Source: an uncultured Capnocytophaga sp. (GTDB lineage: Bacteria; Bacteroidota; Bacteroidia; Flavobacteriales; Flavobacteriaceae). From it: a stretch of 64,000 nucleotides of DNA. Within the stretch, counting starts at the first letter, position 1. Each line of letters starts with the position of its first letter. The stretch covers positions 62,001 to 126,000 of the forward strand of contig NZ_CALGWU010000040.1 in the NCBI RefSeq assembly GCF_937936315.1. The letters are read 5' to 3'. The notes beneath the pieces were generated by a model. That model ran no database searches, had not been told where the DNA came from, and saw only the letters and a program-made list of their open reading frames with translations. Position numbers and translations under genes: made by a program. This document shows, piece by piece, positions 60,769 through 64,000 of this stretch.

Positions 60769-61302
60769 ATGCGAAATAGTATCTTTATATTTTTAGTACT
60801 TTTACTGATGGGAATAGGTAATAGTTATGGACAAAAGAAAAAGGACAAGGCTACTCCACTACCAATATTGAAGGTAGATATACAAACGTGTACTTTACCC
60901 AAATACAATGATAATACTTATTATAGTACTTCTACTGAAACAGAAGAAAATGACACGATTCCTTATCATTGGGTAGAGGAAAAACCGCGATTTAAGGAGT
61001 GTGAAGATATTCCAGAGGCACAACAATTGGAGTGTTTTAAAAAGCAGTTAGACAAACACGTAAATACTTATATACGTAAGATTATACCTCAAGGGACTAC
61101 TTGTGAAATGACACAAGGAAGGGTTATTGTACAATTCTGCATCAATACTAATGGTTCTGTAACAGTGCTTGCTACACGCGGTAAAGATGAAAGTTTGAAG
61201 CGCGAAGCCAAACGCATTATTGAAGCATTACCCCATTTTACTGTAGGAAAAGTAAAAGGAAAGCCCATAACAACAACTTTTGCTTACCCTATTCACTTTT
61301 AA
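60769..61302 (+). CDS. secreted TonB_C-domain protein 7 (no membrane anchor)
   Basis: 177 aa from ATG 60769 (MRNSIFIFLVL...NSYGQ); an earlier frame at 60673 runs through copy 6 and is not real. It has the longest spacer (KKKDKATPLPILKVDIQTC, then TSTETEENDTIPYHWVEEKP). Cys pair CEDIPEAQQLEC; insert IIPQGTTCEMTQGRV, as in copy 5. It ends YPIHF with no polar tail, right against the convergent ligase gene. Confidence 0.8.
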   Translation: MRNSIFIFLVLLLMGIGNSYGQKKKDKATPLPILKVDIQTCTLPKYNDNTYYSTSTETEENDTIPYHWVEEKPRFKECEDIPEAQQLECFKKQLDKHVNTYIRKIIPQGTTCEMTQGRVIVQFCINTNGSVTVLATRGKDESLKREAKRIIEALPHFTVGKVKGKPITTTFAYPIHF

Positions 61303-62793
61303 CTATTTACTTTTAACTAACCGCTCCACTACGCTTCTATCGTTTGCTAATCGCTGTATTTTATTCTGTCCGCCGAGTTTGCCTTGTGACTTCATATAAG
61401 AGGCAAAACCACCTTCAGGAACTTCGGTAATTTTGAGCGGTTGGAGTACTTTTCCTTGTATAAGGTCGTAATAGTACATATTCTGTTTTTGCAATGCCTC
61501 ATCTATCACTTGGGCAAAACGTTTCATATCAGTAGGTTTTTGCTCAAATTCTACAAACCATTCGTGATAAGGCAATTCACCTCCTGCCGGATTCACCTGA
61601 GGAGCAACCGTAAATTCTGTGATACGCGCTCCCGTAGCCTCTAAGCCCTCGCGCATTGCCTCTTCCACTTCTTTACCAATCACGTGTTCGCCAAAAGCCG
61701 AAATAAAATGTTTGATACGCCCCGTAACTACTATGCGGTAAGGTGCTAATGAGGTAAATTGCACAGTGTCGCCTATGTTATAGCCCCAAAGTCCAGCATT
61801 GGTAGAAATAATGAGCGCATAGTTCACCCCCAGTTGTACATCCTGCAAAACCACTCGTTTGGGAGCATCGCTGAAGAAAGTATCGGCTTCTACAAACTCG
61901 TAGAAAATACCCGAATTGAGCAATAAGAGCATTCCCTTCTCTTTCTGGCTATCTTGATAGGCAAAGAATCCCTCGCTGGCAGGATAGAGTTCTATGCTAT
62001 CCACTTTGCGACCAATAAGATGCTCAAACTGTTGGCGATAAGGCTCGAAATTCACCCCTCCATAAATAAACAAATTGAAATTAGGAAACAATTTTCCTAT
62101 CTTGATACCTGAACGCGTGTATAACCGCTCGAAGTACATCAGCACCCACGAAGGTATCCCGCTGATGAGGGTCATATTTTTAGAAAAAGTTTCGGTAACA
62201 ATGGCTTCTACTTTGGTTTCCCAATCTTCTATACAGTTGGTTTTGTACGACGGCATACGATTGCGCTGCAAATAAGCAGGCACATAGTGCGCTACTATAC
62301 CCGAAAGTCGCCCAGTTTTGATGCCGTTTTTTTCACCTAAAATAGGACTTCCTTGCAAGAAAATCATCTTTCCTTCCACAAAATCGGCTTTTTTAGTTTC
62401 GTGTATATAGCAGAGAATGGCATCACGTGCTGCCTGAATATGGAAAGGCATTGAGGCTTTGGTAATAGGGATATACTTTGCCCCACTAGTAGTACCCGAA
62501 GTCTTGGCAAAATAGAGTGGTTTACCTTTCCAAAGTACATCTTTTTCGCCCCCCACTACCCTGTCAATATAAGGGCGCAAGGCTTCATAATCGCGTATAG
62601 GTACGCGAGCCACAAAATCTTGATAGGTTTTAATTTCCTCAAAATGGTGGTCGCGCCCAAAAGCTGTATTTTTAGCTTGTTCTATAAGTGACTGGAATAC
62701 TTTTTGTTGTGTGTCTATTGGAGCCTTAGTCCAACGGTCTATCTTTTTTTTAACGATAGAGGCAAATATTTTGGATAAATATGATTTGATCAT
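61303..62793 (-). CDS. GH3-family (acyl-acid amido synthetase-like) protein
   Basis: 496 aa from ATG 62793 (MIKSYLSKIF). ATP loop TSGTTSGAKYIP, SIELYPASEGFFAY and IGDTVQFTS are GH3/firefly-luciferase-superfamily marks. Plant GH3 enzymes join amino acids to hormones; bacterial ones have unknown acyl substrates. It starts 50 nt from the divergent secreted gene; convergent with TonB_C copy 7, no gap. Confidence 0.85.
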   Translation of the reverse strand: MIKSYLSKIFASIVKKKIDRWTKAPIDTQQKVFQSLIEQAKNTAFGRDHHFEEIKTYQDFVARVPIRDYEALRPYIDRVVGGEKDVLWKGKPLYFAKTSGTTSGAKYIPITKASMPFHIQAARDAILCYIHETKKADFVEGKMIFLQGSPILGEKNGIKTGRLSGIVAHYVPAYLQRNRMPSYKTNCIEDWETKVEAIVTETFSKNMTLISGIPSWVLMYFERLYTRSGIKIGKLFPNFNLFIYGGVNFEPYRQQFEHLIGRKVDSIELYPASEGFFAYQDSQKEKGMLLLLNSGIFYEFVEADTFFSDAPKRVVLQDVQLGVNYALIISTNAGLWGYNIGDTVQFTSLAPYRIVVTGRIKHFISAFGEHVIGKEVEEAMREGLEATGARITEFTVAPQVNPAGGELPYHEWFVEFEQKPTDMKRFAQVIDEALQKQNMYYYDLIQGKVLQPLKITEVPEGGFASYMKSQGKLGGQNKIQRLANDRSVVERLVKSK

Positions 62794-62814
62794 AATGAAG
62801 TCTGTTTGACTCCG

Positions 62815-62822
62815 CAAAGATA
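62815..62822 (-). promoter_or_regulatory. -7 box of the GH3-family gene
   Basis: TATCTTTG on the minus strand, 22 nt before its ATG. The -33 box would overlap the start of the divergent gene. Confidence 0.5.
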
Positions 62823-62842
62823 CTACTTTTTTTAATTTCAAT

Positions 62843-64000
62843 ATGATGAAAGCACTAATTTTATGCGTTTTGTGTGGAATATTGCCCTTACAAGCGCAAT
62901 TTATTCTTCCTTCTAAAGATGTTTCGCTCATAGCAGTTATCGATAAAAAATATCATTTTTATCACCAAAAGAAGAATGGCAACTATGTAGCGATGCAACT
63001 CAACTTTCTCAGGGAATCCTTGCCCGATAGTACTTTCTACGCCTATACTCCTTATTGGACAATGGATGACAAAGAACTTAGCTACAATGATTTACACTTG
63101 CGAAAAGACGCTTTTATTGAAATGAAAGATGTGCGCCCTACTATACTTGATGAAATGATTGGCAAAAACTTTGGTAACCCTACTGTGATGTTAAAAAAGC
63201 AGAAGACACATTGCTTTAGTTTGCTCAATACTTCGGTAGCCAGCGAAAGAAAATTAGAATTTGAAACCAATGCATATAAGGGTGAGAGACTTATCATTGA
63301 AGACGAGAAGGGGTGGTCTCATATTGTTAAAGACACACTACCGCGATGGGAATCTTACGAATTCCAATATTATGCTTATTTCGTTTTAGATGTAGGTAAA
63401 GGAAGATACTTTTTCTTACTCTCCGACTTAAAAGGCATAGATAACACTCCTTATATCTCAAAAATTTATTTTCCTCCGAAAGAAAAAAATACAATTGCAG
63501 CATTAGATCGCTATAGTTGGCAAAGAAACATTAGCAAAATGGAAGAACTGCCTCCTATAGAGATGCGTTATACCAAATGGATCAACTATTGGAATGTAAA
63601 TGAGTTTTTGACACTTCGACCCCAAGGAAAACAATATGAGTTAGTAAATCGCTTTAACCACAAAGTGTTACCTAAATCCTATGACACCATTTACTACAAT
63701 GAATATGGGGTCATTGGCAAGAATAAAAATTCTTTAGACTTTTATAATTACCAGCACCAACCTATCAAATTCAAAGGGGTGAAAGTAGCTTATTTGTACA
63801 ACATAGGTATAGAAGCTCTTACTGAAAAAGGAATAGAATTATACGATATGAACGGACAAAAAGTTGCAAAATTACCAAAAGCTTATAGAGGCTATTGTGG
63901 ACTCAGTTTTCGCGAGGGAGTGTATCGCCTCAATAAAGATACGATTGAGGGGCACATTACTCATTATATAGATTTTAAAGATACTCCTCTGATGAGTGGT
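62843..64000 (+). CDS. secreted protein of unknown function (3' end outside the window)
   Basis: At least 386 codons, open to the window end. It begins at ATG 62843 or 62846 with a signal peptide (MKALILCVLCGILPLQAQ). The later part (ELYDMNGQKVAKLP, YGVIGKNKNSLDFY) resembles WG-repeat-type or beta-propeller-like repeats. No family recognised; the cut end leaves the length unknown. Confidence 0.7.
   Translation, partial: MMKALILCVLCGILPLQAQFILPSKDVSLIAVIDKKYHFYHQKKNGNYVAMQLNFLRESLPDSTFYAYTPYWTMDDKELSYNDLHLRKDAFIEMKDVRPTILDEMIGKNFGNPTVMLKKQKTHCFSLLNTSVASERKLEFETNAYKGERLIIEDEKGWSHIVKDTLPRWESYEFQYYAYFVLDVGKGRYFFLLSDLKGIDNTPYISKIYFPPKEKNTIAALDRYSWQRNISKMEELPPIEMRYTKWINYWNVNEFLTLRPQGKQYELVNRFNHKVLPKSYDTIYYNEYGVIGKNKNSLDFYNYQHQPIKFKGVKVAYLYNIGIEALTEKGIELYDMNGQKVAKLPKAYRGYCGLSFREGVYRLNKDTIEGHITHYIDFKDTPLMSG

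Noticed and set aside
62794..62931. Longer N-terminus for the GH3-family protein
   Set aside because: It overlaps the divergent secreted gene and its own promoter; MIKSYLSK at 62793 fits the family.

Overview
The window looks like chromosomal DNA of a low-GC Flavobacteriaceae member, most probably Capnocytophaga or a close relative. The support is: Bacteroidota-type promoters (TTG/TTTG, a 19-20 nt spacer, then TAnnTTTG) in front of many genes and no obvious Shine-Dalgarno sequences; a 412-residue MraY with a family-specific insertion; DUF4270, TonB-receptor and BamD proteins; an Rpb6/omega-like protein lying between bamD and coaBC; and many secreted proteins whose signal peptides end in -AQ. 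I saw no rRNA, tRNA, CRISPR array, transposase or prophage. Genus assignment is inference.

Layout. 1-9569: the 3' end of a PD-(D/E)XK nuclease gene, metG, a GNAT/2-hydroxyacid dehydrogenase/serC operon, an alpha/beta hydrolase, an isolated mraY, a lipoprotein gene, and an ABC-2 permease overlapping a hotdog thioesterase. 9570-11735: a very AT-rich accessory island with a start-less DUF3289-type toxin-like gene, a small membrane protein, an unknown protein and a degenerate HhH DNA-glycosylase-like protein. 11740-17154: a frameshifted small secreted protein, a PaaK-like CoA ligase, a DUF3857/transglutaminase-like protein and a FAD halogenase-like oxidoreductase; together with the thioesterase these resemble accessory genes of flexirubin/aryl-polyene pigment loci (inference). 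17199-38635: mostly housekeeping (vWA lipoprotein, ferredoxin, SanA-like protein, sigma-54 activator, thioredoxin-like protein, lpxK, ferritin, mlaF-like ATPase, fabD, coaBC, omega, bamD, fabG, SUI1, DUF4270, GlgA-like protein, panC, GH20, rhodanese-cupin, glmM) plus a vWA gene remnant.

Two paralog arrays stand out. At 38785-44005 an ABC ATPase with extra N- and C-terminal regions is followed by four tandem polytopic membrane-protein paralogs. All four start with TTG and end in a W(K/R)A(M/V)PE motif, and they are separated by short (T)CAGG-type repeats; they may be interchangeable permease partners. At 56300-61302 nine TonB C-terminal-domain genes lie in a row. Two encode normal membrane-anchored TonB energy transducers, each followed by an intrinsic terminator. 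Seven encode signal-peptide-bearing TonB_C domains with no membrane anchor. All nine share a two-cysteine motif before the TonB_C domain. This is the best candidate for an undescribed system, for example periplasmic modulators, adaptors or competitors of TonB.

The remainder (44052-56256 and 61303-64000) holds a PF10136 membrane protein, a TonB-dependent receptor, an MFS sugar permease, lysS, accA, gcvH/vanZ-like, a GH3-family ligase and the start of a secreted protein cut by the window end.
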